A stretch of 53,989 bases of DNA from NCBI GenBank assembly GCA_018384375.1, contig JAHAYJ010000088.1:1-53989 (forward strand), in the 5' to 3' direction. Under the pieces are notes generated by a model. The model was given only the letters and a program-made list of their open reading frames with translations, was not told the origin of the DNA and did not search any database. Below, one piece after another: positions 34,564 through 43,208 of the stretch. The first letter of the stretch is position 1. Every line of letters begins with the position of its first letter. The position numbers were made by a program, and so were the translations under genes. Origin of the DNA: Lachnospiraceae bacterium. GTDB lineage: Bacteria > Bacillota > Clostridia > Lachnospirales > Lachnospiraceae.

Positions 34564-35433
34564 ATGTATATCAGACAAACGGCAGCAATACCGGCTTATG
34601 ATAATAGAAGAAAAAGAATTCACGTGGAGTGGGGAACCCTGCTTATCTATGTAGTCATGCTTTCCCTTCTGATGATCTGTATGATTCCGTTGATCTGGGT
34701 GATCCGTACAGCCTTCATACCAAAGGAGCTGGCACTTGATCTGACAGCAGTGGCAGCTCCGGTTCTTGATAATTTTAAGAGAGTTATGGCAGCAGCCCCC
34801 TTTGACAAGTACTATGGAAATACTATTTTTATTGTACTCGGCGTGCTGCTGGTACAATTCGTGCTCATTACCCTTGCCGGCTATGCCTTTGCAAGAATTG
34901 ACTTCTATGGCTCCAAAGCATTATTTGTGTTATTCTTATCTCAAATGATGATAGCACCGGAGGTGTTGATTCTGCCCAACTATTCTATGATTGCAAAGTG
35001 GGGGTTGACGGACACCAGGATCGGTATTATGCTTCCCTTTTTTGCATCCGCAATGGGAACCATGATCGTGCGGCAGACAATTAAAACGATTCCTTATGAG
35101 CTGGAAGAAGCAGCTAAGGCAGACGGTGCAAATCTGTTTCAGATTTTATGGAAGATTTATGTGCCGCTTCTGAAGCCGGCGTACATTTCCTTCGGAATGA
35201 TCTCGGCATCCTTCCAATGGAACAATTTCCTCTGGCCTCTTGTCATGACGGACTCTGTGGAGAAGCGGCCGCTGTCATTGGGGCTTGCCATGTTTGCCAT
35301 GTCCTATGAGACCGGAGCGCAGTGGAGTGATGTCAGTGCAGCAACGGTTTTGGTCTGTGCACCGCTTTTGCTTCTGTTCTTTGTGTTCCAGAGGCAGTTT
35401 ATGGAAAGCTTCATGCATTCAGGAATTAAGTAA
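34564..35433 (+). CDS. ABC importer permease, UgpE/MalG-like
   Basis: The 289-residue second channel subunit has six membrane helices. It carries the EAA motif YELEEAAKADGANLFQILWK and the C-terminal FQRQFMESFMHSGIK, the MalG-type end. The N-terminus is cytoplasmic and charged (NRRKRIHVEWG). An AAAGGAA site precedes the ATG. It is followed by a metallophosphoesterase in the same direction. Substrate is inferred from the binding protein. Confidence 0.88.
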   Translation: MYIRQTAAIPAYDNRRKRIHVEWGTLLIYVVMLSLLMICMIPLIWVIRTAFIPKELALDLTAVAAPVLDNFKRVMAAAPFDKYYGNTIFIVLGVLLVQFVLITLAGYAFARIDFYGSKALFVLFLSQMMIAPEVLILPNYSMIAKWGLTDTRIGIMLPFFASAMGTMIVRQTIKTIPYELEEAAKADGANLFQILWKIYVPLLKPAYISFGMISASFQWNNFLWPLVMTDSVEKRPLSLGLAMFAMSYETGAQWSDVSAATVLVCAPLLLLFFVFQRQFMESFMHSGIK

Positions 35434-35479
35434 GGAATCACAAGGTCACTAAGTACAAAGTGACAGAATGAGAGGAAAC

Positions 35480-36256
35480 ATGAACATTTTGCATATCACG
35501 GATCTGCATTTTACTTTGGATAAGCAATCCGGCGCTGTACTTTTTCCCAAGAAAAGGTGGAAAAAATTGATCAGCCTTGTAGAGCTTAGAAGCAAAGATG
35601 AGCCCATTGACATGATCGCGGTCACCGGAGACCTTACCAGTCACGGGGAAGAGGCAGAATTTGAAAAGGCATTCAAATATCTGAAGAGGCTTACAAAAGC
35701 TGCAAAGGTAGGCTGCGAGAGGGTGGTATTCTGTAGGGGAAATCATGATGCCGATGGGGAAATGGCGCATTCGGAGTTTACACATTATGAAGCGTTTTTG
35801 AAGAAATTTTATGCCGGCAGAGAACCTGTTTTGTTCTGGAAACATCAGAAAAAAGGAAAGAAGTCAGGGAAAAAGCTTTTACTGCAATGCTGCTGTCTGA
35901 ATACCTGTACAGAGACCTCACTGCTGTTTTTTGATCATGCGGTTTTGATCAGGGAAGAATTTGAACAGTTAGAAAAGTTCAAAGAAGGGGCATACGGGAT
36001 TGTGCTGATGCACCACCAGCCGGAGGTCATTCAGAATCAGGAACTTTTTGAAGAGATGGTAAATTCCAAAAAAGTGAGACTGATTCTTTGCGGACATCTT
36101 CATCCAACAGAAACCAGAATCTTCCGGGCCGGAAATGCAATTGTCGTGAACGGAATTGCGCTGTCACCGCATCTGAAATGGCTCCCAGCGGGCTTTCAGA
36201 TGATTCGGATTAATTCCGAGGGAAAGCTAAGAGTCAAAGAGATTATTTTAGAATAA
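35480..36256 (+). CDS. Calcineurin-like metallophosphoesterase
   Basis: The 258-residue enzyme shows the five metal motifs of the family: ITDLHF, VTGDLTSHG, CRGNHDADGE, LMHHQPE and CGHLHPTETR. It hydrolyses phosphomono- or diesters using two metal ions. No signal peptide is present, so it is cytoplasmic. The start at 35480 has GAGAGG correctly spaced; ATG 35468 would add four residues. Its place behind a glycerol-3-phosphate-type importer suggests it may split imported glycerophosphodiesters, taking the role GlpQ/UgpQ plays elsewhere. This is inference. Confidence 0.88.
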   Translation: MNILHITDLHFTLDKQSGAVLFPKKRWKKLISLVELRSKDEPIDMIAVTGDLTSHGEEAEFEKAFKYLKRLTKAAKVGCERVVFCRGNHDADGEMAHSEFTHYEAFLKKFYAGREPVLFWKHQKKGKKSGKKLLLQCCCLNTCTETSLLFFDHAVLIREEFEQLEKFKEGAYGIVLMHHQPEVIQNQELFEEMVNSKKVRLILCGHLHPTETRIFRAGNAIVVNGIALSPHLKWLPAGFQMIRINSEGKLRVKEIILE

Positions 36257-36336
36257 AATAAATTTATCCATAAATTACCTATTCCTCCTCCGTATCTTTT
36301 ATATCACTACAAAAAAGATACCGGGGAGGATTTATT

Positions 36337-38010
36337 ATGAGAAAGAAAATGACAAAAAGGTTACTTGCAGTAATTCTGACAGCAGCATTCACCATGGGAA
36401 TGCTCCAGGGGTGCGGGAGAAAGCTTATAGAAGACCAGGCTGTTTACCCTGCTGAAACTGCAAAAAGCACGGAAGAAGCGTACACGGAAGGGTACGCAGA
36501 AGCAGAAGCTTATGCGGATATGGAAATGCCCGTAGAGGAGGAGGCGGAGAATGGTAAAGCAGAAGCGGCGGCCGAGGAAACGAATCGGGAGGCTATGACG
36601 GAACGCGATAACGCGAAAGGAAGTTACGCGGAAAGCTGCTATGATTATGCGTGGAAAGAAAACACGGAGGAATACAGCAAATGGGAGGAGAGGGGCTTTT
36701 GCTCAGTATGGAAGGAGCCCTTGTCCACCTTTTCAGCAGATGTGGACACCGCTTCCTACAGTAATCTTCGCAGATTGCTGACGGAAGGCTACAGCCTGGA
36801 GGAGCTTCCCCGAGGAGCAGTAAGAATTGAAGAGCTTCTCAATTACTTTTCCTATGATTACGAAGAGCCCAAGGGGCAGGAGCCCTTCGGCGTGACGACT
36901 AAGCTTGGCGTATGTCCGTGGAATGAGGAGGCACAGCTTTTGATGATCGGATTGAAGACAGAGGATATTGATTATAGTCAGGCACCACCCTCCAATCTGG
37001 TATTTCTTCTGGATGTATCCGGTTCCATGAGCCACGAGGATAAGCTGCCGCTTTTACAGGAATCTTTTGGACTTCTTGCTGAAAATCTGACAGAAAAGGA
37101 CAGAATCTCGATTGTTACCTATGCAGGGGATGACGAGGTAGTGCTTCGGGGAGCAGCCGGGAATGAAACCCGGAAGATTAAGAAGGCAATTAATCAACTA
37201 GAGGCAGGTGGCGGCACAAACGGAAGCAAGGGCATCGAGACCGCTTATGAGATTGCTGAGGAAAACTTTATCAAGGGCGGGAATAACCGGATCATCCTGG
37301 CAACAGATGGGGATCTGAATATCGGTCTTACTACGGAGGAAGAACTGGAGGAACTGATCACGGAAAAGAAGGAGTCCGGTATTTACCTTTCGGTGCTTGG
37401 CTTCGGAGCAGGGAATCTGAAGGATAACAAGATGGAAGTCCTTGCGGACAAGGGAAACGGAAACTATGCATACATTGATAGTCTGCGGGAGGCTAGGAAG
37501 GTGCTGGTAGAGGAAATGACAGCTACTCTGCTCACCATCTGTAAGGATGTAAAGCTTCAGGTGGAATTCAATCCGTCGGTTGTTTCCGATTATCGCCTGA
37601 TCGGCTATGAGAATCGTGCGCTGAACCGTGAGGATTTTGAGGACGATACCAAGGACGCCGGAGAAATCGGTGCAGGTCACAGTGTGACTGTATTGTATGA
37701 GCTGATCCTGAAGGAGCCCATTACCGATCTTAGTGAAGGGGAATGGCTGACATTGAGCATTCGATATAAGAAACCTGCAGAGGATACCAGCAATCTCCTC
37801 CGGTACCCGGTAAGCTATGAGGATTATCAGAGCAGCCCCGATGATGATTTCGTTTTTGCGGCAGCAGTGGCAGAGTTCGGGCTTTTGGCTTCCGACAGTG
37901 CCTATGCAGGGGATGCGTCCTTAAAGCATGTACGCTCCGCACTGAAAGGGATCACACTTGATGATGAATATAAGGAAGAATTCTATGAATTGGTAAAGAT
38001 GGCGGAATGA
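36337..38010 (+). CDS. von Willebrand factor A domain lipoprotein (YfbK-like)
   Basis: The signal peptide RLLAVILTAAFTMGMLQGC has a lipobox with Cys at residue 27, followed by an acidic Glu/Ala-rich linker. Then comes the YfbK-type N-terminal block FSADVDTASYSNLRR and LLNYFSYDYEEP, and a vWA domain with an intact metal site: FLLDVSGSM, GGGTNGSKG and ATDGDLNIGL. The C-terminal part (VSYEDYQSSPDDDFVFAAAV) is DUF3520. The vWA fold binds protein ligands through a metal ion. GGGAGG precedes the ATG. The gene seems to be monocistronic. Partner unknown. Confidence 0.9.
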   Translation: MRKKMTKRLLAVILTAAFTMGMLQGCGRKLIEDQAVYPAETAKSTEEAYTEGYAEAEAYADMEMPVEEEAENGKAEAAAEETNREAMTERDNAKGSYAESCYDYAWKENTEEYSKWEERGFCSVWKEPLSTFSADVDTASYSNLRRLLTEGYSLEELPRGAVRIEELLNYFSYDYEEPKGQEPFGVTTKLGVCPWNEEAQLLMIGLKTEDIDYSQAPPSNLVFLLDVSGSMSHEDKLPLLQESFGLLAENLTEKDRISIVTYAGDDEVVLRGAAGNETRKIKKAINQLEAGGGTNGSKGIETAYEIAEENFIKGGNNRIILATDGDLNIGLTTEEELEELITEKKESGIYLSVLGFGAGNLKDNKMEVLADKGNGNYAYIDSLREARKVLVEEMTATLLTICKDVKLQVEFNPSVVSDYRLIGYENRALNREDFEDDTKDAGEIGAGHSVTVLYELILKEPITDLSEGEWLTLSIRYKKPAEDTSNLLRYPVSYEDYQSSPDDDFVFAAAVAEFGLLASDSAYAGDASLKHVRSALKGITLDDEYKEEFYELVKMAE

Positions 38011-38124
38011 GATAGCAAGAGAAAGAATTTTTCTACTTTTCAAAGATAGAAACTCATGTTATAATACTTTAGCGTGTTAGAGCGATAAAACAAATAACAT
38101 ATGAAGGAAAGTAGAGAACAAGCG

Positions 38125-38901
38125 ATGAAAAAGAAACCTCAAAGACTCTCCTATGGATGTCTTTCCTTTCTGTCCTTTTGTGTGATCATAGCAGCGTGGT
38201 GTATTGCGACCTACGGTGGCTTTGTAAATGAAATTTTTATGCCGTCCCCCACAGATGTCTGGAACAGTCTTACGGAAATGGCGAGGGACGGCAGCTTATT
38301 AGAAAACTGTTACATATCAACAAAACGTGTCATGGTGGGGTGGTTCTGGTCCGCGATAGCGGCACTCCCCATCGGAATGCTGATGGCACGGTCTAAAAAG
38401 TTCAGTGCAATTATTCAGCCTATCATTGAATTTGCCAGGTATCTTCCTGTGGTTGCGTTGGTTCCGCTTACCATTTTGTACCTGGGAATTGAGGAAAACC
38501 AGAAGTATGTCATTATCTTTCTGGGAACCTTCTTTCAGCTGGTGCTGATGGTGTGCGATACCGTTTCCTCTATCGAAAAGAACATGATCAATGCGGCCAG
38601 AACGCTCGGCGCAAACAAGCTTCAGATTTATACCCACGTCATTTTCCCTGCGGCACTGCCGGGGCTGATGGACGACTTCAGGTTGACGATCGGATGGGCA
38701 TGGACCTACCTGGTAGTTGCGGAAATGGTTGCGGCAGCGGCAGGTCTTGGTTATATTATTCTGAAATCCCAGCGTTTTCTTGCGACGGACGTGATTTTTG
38801 CAGGACTTATTATGATCGGGATCATTGGTCTGATCACGGATTTTCTGCTTCGGATTCTGACAAGACTCATTGTGCCGTGGCATGAAAGGTTAGGTGATTG
38901 A
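38125..38901 (+). CDS. ABC importer permease, SsuC/TauC type
   Basis: The membrane protein (258 residues from ATG 38125, or 266 from ATG 38101, which lacks a ribosome site) has six helices and an EAA-type loop NAARTLGANKLQIYTHVIFP. It is typical of permeases for sulfonates, nitrate or pyrimidine-type thiamine precursors (EIFMPSPTDVWNSL near the N-terminus). A TATAAT at about 38060 with a weak -35 suggests its own promoter. The ATPase gene begins one base after its stop, and the binding protein follows, forming a complete importer. Confidence 0.88.
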   Translation: MKKKPQRLSYGCLSFLSFCVIIAAWCIATYGGFVNEIFMPSPTDVWNSLTEMARDGSLLENCYISTKRVMVGWFWSAIAALPIGMLMARSKKFSAIIQPIIEFARYLPVVALVPLTILYLGIEENQKYVIIFLGTFFQLVLMVCDTVSSIEKNMINAARTLGANKLQIYTHVIFPAALPGLMDDFRLTIGWAWTYLVVAEMVAAAAGLGYIILKSQRFLATDVIFAGLIMIGIIGLITDFLLRILTRLIVPWHERLGD

Positions 38902-38902
38902 C

Positions 38903-39697
38903 ATGGATAACATCAAGTTAAAGGTAAGCAATCTGCAAAAGGTCTTCCCTGCTGCAAACAGGCGAGAAAGAGATGTTGTGGCATTAAAGGATATTAATTT
39001 AGAGGTAAAGGAATCTGAATTCGTGGTCATGGTGGGACCCTCCGGCTGTGGAAAATCTACCTTGATCAACATTATCGGAGGTCTGGAGGATGCCACGCAG
39101 GGCAGTGTGCAGATAGATGGAAAAGAGGTCACGCAGCCGGGCGCAGACAGAGGAATGGTGTTTCAGGGCTACAGTCTTTTCCCATGGCTGACCGTGCAGA
39201 AAAACGTGGAATTCGGACTGAAGATGAAAAAGGTTCCCAAGGCGGAGCGGGAAAAGATCTCAAGGGAATTTATCCGGTTGATTGGTTTGTCCGGATTTGA
39301 AAATGCGCTGCCCAAGCAGCTTTCCGGAGGAATGAAGCAGCGGGTGGCAATTGCCAGGACGCTGGCAAATCATCCTGAGATCCTTTTGATGGATGAGCCC
39401 TTCGGTGCACTGGATGCGCAGACGAGGGTGGTCATGCAGGAGCTTCTTGCCAGAATCAGCCGGGAAACCAAAAACACGATTCTCTTTATTACCCATGACA
39501 TTGATGAGGCGATTCTTCTGGCGGACCGTATTTATGTGATGAGCCGCAGACCGGGAACCATCCGGGAGGTTCTGGAGGTGAAGATCGAAGGTGAGAGAAG
39601 CCATGAAATGCTTGTCACACCCGAATTCCTGGAGATGAAACGAAAAATCATGGATATGCTCTGGCAGGAAAGCCAGGATGCAGCCCTTGATAAATAA
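38903..39697 (+). CDS. ABC importer ATPase, SsuB/TauB type
   Basis: The 264-residue ATPase has Walker A GPSGCGKST (about residue 48), Q-loop FQGYSLFPWLTV, signature LSGGMKQRVAIARTLA, Walker B ILLMDEPFGALD and the switch histidine in FITHDIDEA. The C-terminal end follows the nitrate/sulfonate subfamily. ATG 38903 has AGGTGA upstream; GTG 38894 is an alternative that would overlap the permease. It powers the importer formed with its two neighbours. Confidence 0.93.
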   Translation: MDNIKLKVSNLQKVFPAANRRERDVVALKDINLEVKESEFVVMVGPSGCGKSTLINIIGGLEDATQGSVQIDGKEVTQPGADRGMVFQGYSLFPWLTVQKNVEFGLKMKKVPKAEREKISREFIRLIGLSGFENALPKQLSGGMKQRVAIARTLANHPEILLMDEPFGALDAQTRVVMQELLARISRETKNTILFITHDIDEAILLADRIYVMSRRPGTIREVLEVKIEGERSHEMLVTPEFLEMKRKIMDMLWQESQDAALDK

Positions 39698-39712
39698 GAA
39701 AAAGGAGACAAA

Positions 39713-40735
39713 ATGATGAAAAAATTATTAGCAGTGTTACTTAGCATGGCGCTGGTGCTTTCATGCATCGGATGCGGTGCGTCAAAGACGGCGGAAACTT
39801 CGGGTGAAACAGCTGAAGCAAAAGCAGCAGGAACAGAGAAAGACGGAGAATTGATTCCCCTGAAGGTTGCCTTCTGTACCTGGGCAGGCTATGCACCGGT
39901 TTTTATCGGTGTGGAAAAGGGATATTTCAAGGAACTAGGGTATGACGTAGAGGTCGTTATTATGGAAGATGAATCTACCTATGGGGCAGCCTTTGTTTCC
40001 GGCAGCATTCAGGCACTTGGACAGGTAATGGACCGTGATATCATTCAGTATGATGCAGGCGCACCTGAACAGTATGTGTGCACCATGGATGCCTCTACCG
40101 GAGGGGATGGCCTGGTTGCAACTGAAGAGATTCAGACGGTAGATGACCTGGCGGGTAAAACAGTGGCACTGGATAAATCTGCAACCTCATATTTCTTCTT
40201 CCTGCAGGTGCTGGCAGACAGCAATATTACAGAGGATCAGATCAACATTATTGAGATGGGAAATGATGCTGCCGGGGAAGCCTTTATTGCAGGTCAGGTC
40301 GATGCGGCAGTGACATGGGAGCCTGCGCTTAGCAATTGCGGAGAGAGAGAAGGCGGACATATTCTTGTGTCCTCTGCAGACTATCCCAAGGCAATCATTG
40401 ATGTGCTTACGGTCAGCACAGACTTTTTAAAGGCGCATCCGGACGCAGCAGATGCATTGAATGAAGGCTGGAACAAATCGGTTGCATACCTCAATGAGAA
40501 TCTGGAAGAGGGCTGTGAAATCATGGCAAAGGGACTTGATCTTTCCACAGAGGATGTGATTGCAGAGTGCTCCGGCATCACCTTCTATGATGAGGCAATG
40601 AACAAGGAATTCAATGATCTTAGCAAGGAAGGAAATGTTAAGGAAATTGCACAGATGGCAGCGGATTTCTGGGTAGAAAAAGGATATATGAAGACCAATG
40701 ATGTGGAGGGCTTCTTTGCCTATATCAATCAGTAA
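39713..40735 (+). CDS. ABC importer substrate-binding lipoprotein, SsuA/NMT1 type
   Basis: The 340-residue protein begins with a lipoprotein signal (LLAVLLSMALVLSCIGC, Cys at about residue 22). The mature part follows the NMT1/SsuA/TauA fold: TWAGYAPVFIGVEKGYFKEL, DDLAGKTVALDKSAT and GQVDAAVTWEPALSNC. Candidate ligands are aliphatic sulfonates, taurine, nitrate-like anions or a thiamine precursor; nothing here decides. AAGGAGA precedes ATG 39713. The neighbouring FMN riboswitch begins a separate unit, so it does not indicate a ligand. Confidence 0.88.
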   Translation: MMKKLLAVLLSMALVLSCIGCGASKTAETSGETAEAKAAGTEKDGELIPLKVAFCTWAGYAPVFIGVEKGYFKELGYDVEVVIMEDESTYGAAFVSGSIQALGQVMDRDIIQYDAGAPEQYVCTMDASTGGDGLVATEEIQTVDDLAGKTVALDKSATSYFFFLQVLADSNITEDQINIIEMGNDAAGEAFIAGQVDAAVTWEPALSNCGEREGGHILVSSADYPKAIIDVLTVSTDFLKAHPDAADALNEGWNKSVAYLNENLEEGCEIMAKGLDLSTEDVIAECSGITFYDEAMNKEFNDLSKEGNVKEIAQMAADFWVEKGYMKTNDVEGFFAYINQ

Positions 40736-40771
40736 ATGAAAAAATATAGAAAAAATAAAGTGAAATTATAC

Positions 40772-40800
40772 TTGCATGCAGAAGCATAATAGGATATAAT
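40772..40800 (+). promoter_or_regulatory. Promoter of the FMN riboswitch-ribU unit
   Basis: TTGCAT at 40772-40777 and TATAAT at 40795-40800 have 17-base spacing. Confidence 0.75.
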
Positions 40801-40816
40801 TTCAAAAAAATAGGAA

Positions 40817-41044
40817 AAGTTCTTCGGGGCAGGGTGAAATTCCCTACCGGCGGTACAGTCCGCGACCTGTGCCTGCACTGGTATGATAGAAAGTGTAGGT
40901 ATGGCTGATTTGGTGAAATTCCAAAACCGACAGTAAAGTCTGGATGAGAGAAGAATGGCACAATACAAATACAGAAGCATATGTGATGTATGATGATGTG
41001 TAGTGCATTTTATGCCCCGGATGATAGATATCCGGGGCTTTTTG
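40817..41044 (+). ncRNA. FMN riboswitch (RFN element) with terminator
   Basis: The aptamer from TCTTCGGGGCAGGGTG at about 40820 to GATGAGAGAAGA at about 40954 contains the conserved parts: AGGGTGAAATTCCCTACCGG, GGTACAGTCCGCGACC, GCTGATTTGGTGAAATTCC and ACCGACAGTAAAGTCTGGAT. The P1 ends TCTTC and GAAGA pair. A terminator GCCCCGGAT / ATCCGGGGC with TTTTT lies at 41013-41044. Binding of FMN is expected to favour termination and shut off riboflavin uptake by the gene at 41101. Confidence 0.97.
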
Positions 41045-41100
41045 TCTGCATTTTGCAGGCGCTACAAGAACTTTTTCCGGAAAATTTGGAGGAAAAGAAA

Positions 41101-41868
41101 ATGAACAATGGTTTATGGAACAGTGTAAAGGACAATGTGACATTTGTAGTAGTGTCGGTCAGTGTAGCAGTGGCGCTTTTTGCAGTGGCTTATCTGGTGG
41201 AAAAGCTGACAAAGAAGAAAAACGGGGATGAGGAGAGAATCCTGTCCACCAGAAAGATTGCAATGATCGGTGTGTTTGCGGCAATCGCAATGGTACTTCA
41301 TATCTTTGATTTTCCGGTTCCTTTTGCACCACCCTTCTATAAGCTGGACTTCAGTGAGATTCCGGCATTGATCGGTGCTTTTGCATTTGGACCGGTGGCA
41401 GGCGTGATGATTGAATTCTGTAAGATCCTTTTAAAGCTTCTGGTAAAGGGAACGAGTACGGCATTTGTAGGTGACCTGGCAAATTTTGTTATTGGATGCA
41501 GCTTTATCCTGCCGGCTTCCATTATTTATATGGTGAAGAAGTCGAAAAAGAGTGCGCTCGTGGCATCCGTGACAGGAACACTGATTATGACTGTGTTTGG
41601 AACCATGTTTAATGCCATTTATCTGCTTCCGGCCTTCTCTGCACTTTATGGTATGCCGCTGGAAGCAATCGTGGAGATGGGAACAAAGATCAATGCAAGC
41701 ATTAACAGCGTAACGACACTGGTAATGTTTGCGGTGGCACCTTTAAATCTTCTGAAGGGTGTCAGCGTATCACTTGTTACCATGCTGGTCTACAAGAAGC
41801 TGAGCCCGATTCTTAAGGCGGGTATGGCAGGTCAGAAAAGGAAGGCAACTGAAGAACAGAAGGCTTGA
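41101..41868 (+). CDS. ribU: Riboflavin ECF transporter S component RibU
   Basis: The 255-residue membrane protein captures riboflavin and works with a shared energising module (EcfA, EcfA', EcfT) encoded elsewhere. The core TRKIAMIGVFAAIAMVLHIF, PFYKLDFSEIPALIGAFAFG and KGTSTAFVGDLANFVIG follows RibU. An additional N-terminal membrane helix (residues about 11-33) and charged linker precede the usual first helix. GGAGG before ATG 41101 fixes the start; the upstream reading from 40990 crosses the riboswitch terminator and is not real. Control by the FMN riboswitch confirms the substrate. Confidence 0.95.
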   Translation: MNNGLWNSVKDNVTFVVVSVSVAVALFAVAYLVEKLTKKKNGDEERILSTRKIAMIGVFAAIAMVLHIFDFPVPFAPPFYKLDFSEIPALIGAFAFGPVAGVMIEFCKILLKLLVKGTSTAFVGDLANFVIGCSFILPASIIYMVKKSKKSALVASVTGTLIMTVFGTMFNAIYLLPAFSALYGMPLEAIVEMGTKINASINSVTTLVMFAVAPLNLLKGVSVSLVTMLVYKKLSPILKAGMAGQKRKATEEQKA

Positions 41869-41901
41869 CGAGTGAAAAAGCAAAGCGTATAATATTTTTG
41901 T

Positions 41902-41934
41902 AGCGAGGATGCCACGTGCACCCTCGCTTTTTGC
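41902..41934 (+). terminator. Terminator after ribU
   Basis: AGCGAGG pairs with CCTCGCT around a 13-base loop, followed by TTTTGCTTTT. Confidence 0.75.
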
Positions 41935-41976
41935 TTTTATGCGGCAATAATAAAAAGGTGGAAAGGGTGTCTGATT

Positions 41977-42942
41977 ATGAAAATTACAAATCGAAAAGTA
42001 GCGATTGTCGGTTGTGGCCTTGTGGGTTCCACAACGGCATTCAGTCTGATCACGCAGGGAATCTGTGATGAGGTGATCATGATTGATATCAACAAGGAAC
42101 GTGCTTATGGAGAAATGCTGGATCTGCAGGACAGCATCGAATATTTAAACAGAAATGTAAAGGTAAGAACAGGAGACTATTCTGACTGTGGGGATGTTGA
42201 TATCATTGTAATCACTGCAGGGGCTCCTCCGAAGCAGGGACAGAGCCGACTGGATACCCTGGAGATGAGTGCCAAGATCTGCAAGTCTATTGTGGAACCG
42301 ATTATGGAAAGTGGATTTGACGGTATCTTTATCGTTATTTCCAATCCGGTAGACATTATTACGCATTATGTACAGTTTTTGTCAGGACTTCCCAAGAATC
42401 AGGTGATCGGAACCGGTACGGCCATTGATTCGGCAAGACTGCAGAATATGATCGCCCAGCTGGTCAGGGTAGATCCGAGAAGCGTGCATGCATATTCTAT
42501 GGGAGAGCATGGGGATTCCCAAATGGTGCCCTGGTCCACAGTGACAGTGGCAGGCAAACCCTTTTATGATGTGATCGCAGATAATAAGGAGCTTGTGGGA
42601 GATGTAGATCTGGATGAACTGGTATACAAGACAACACAGGAGGGATGGGAGATCCTGAACAGGAAGGGCACTACCTATTACGGAATTGCAACTGCCTGTG
42701 CCGGCATAATCAAGGCGATTTTAAATGATGAAAACAGGATTGTTCCGGTCTCTACACTTCTTGAGGGTGAATATGGAGAGAAGGATGTCTATGCAGGTGT
42801 GCCTACCATTCTGAACCGTACAGGTGCATCAGATGTGTTGGAAATCCATATGACACCGGGAGAACTCGCCCGGTTTAAGGAATCCGTACAGCTGATTCGG
42901 GAATATACGGGGAGAATTATGGAAATACACAAGAGCTTATAA
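41977..42942 (+). CDS. ldh: L-lactate dehydrogenase family protein
   Basis: The 321-residue NAD-dependent 2-hydroxyacid dehydrogenase has the Rossmann motif VAIVGCGLVGSTTAF, acidic Asp in MIDINKERA (NAD over NADP), NPVDIITHYV and the proton-relay histidine in SMGEHGDSQM. The substrate loop reads TAGAPPKQGQSRLD: the catalytic Arg is present, but the residue that is Gln in classical lactate dehydrogenase (AGAxQ) is Pro here and is not the Arg of malate dehydrogenase. Pyruvate reduction is the most likely reaction, but other 2-oxo acids are possible. The gene stands alone with its own terminator. Confidence 0.85.
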   Translation: MKITNRKVAIVGCGLVGSTTAFSLITQGICDEVIMIDINKERAYGEMLDLQDSIEYLNRNVKVRTGDYSDCGDVDIIVITAGAPPKQGQSRLDTLEMSAKICKSIVEPIMESGFDGIFIVISNPVDIITHYVQFLSGLPKNQVIGTGTAIDSARLQNMIAQLVRVDPRSVHAYSMGEHGDSQMVPWSTVTVAGKPFYDVIADNKELVGDVDLDELVYKTTQEGWEILNRKGTTYYGIATACAGIIKAILNDENRIVPVSTLLEGEYGEKDVYAGVPTILNRTGASDVLEIHMTPGELARFKESVQLIREYTGRIMEIHKSL

Positions 42943-42964
42943 AAGAGATAAAAAATTGCTTTAC

Positions 42965-43010
42965 AAAAGGCGTTTCAAAGGTCGTATATGGCCTCTGAAA
43001 CGCCTTTTAC
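42965..43010 (+). terminator. Terminator after ldh
   Basis: AAAAGGCGTTTCA pairs with TGAAACGCCTTTT, with an inner GGTC-GGCC stem in between. Confidence 0.85.
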
Positions 43011-43146
43011 GATGGGATATTAGCGCAGTATTTAGAAAAAATTAAGTTTTTTCATACTTTTTTGAAAGAATTTCCACATATAATTCGTTATAATGTTTAG
43101 AATGCAAAAAGGCGGATGAAATGTCAAAAAAAGCGCATAAGAGGTA

Positions 43147-43180
43147 TTGACAAATATTGTATTAGTTATATAATACAATA
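43147..43180 (+). promoter_or_regulatory. Promoter with overlapping palindromic operator, exporter operon
   Basis: TTGACA at 43147-43152 and TATAAT at 43169-43174 are 16 bases apart. A perfect 10-base inverted repeat, TATTGTATTA (43155-43164) with TAATACAATA (43171-43180), covers the spacer and the -10, so a bound dimer would block RNA polymerase. The regulator is not in this window. Confidence 0.75.
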
Positions 43181-43208
43181 GTACAAACAAAACAAGGAGA
43201 ATGTGTAG

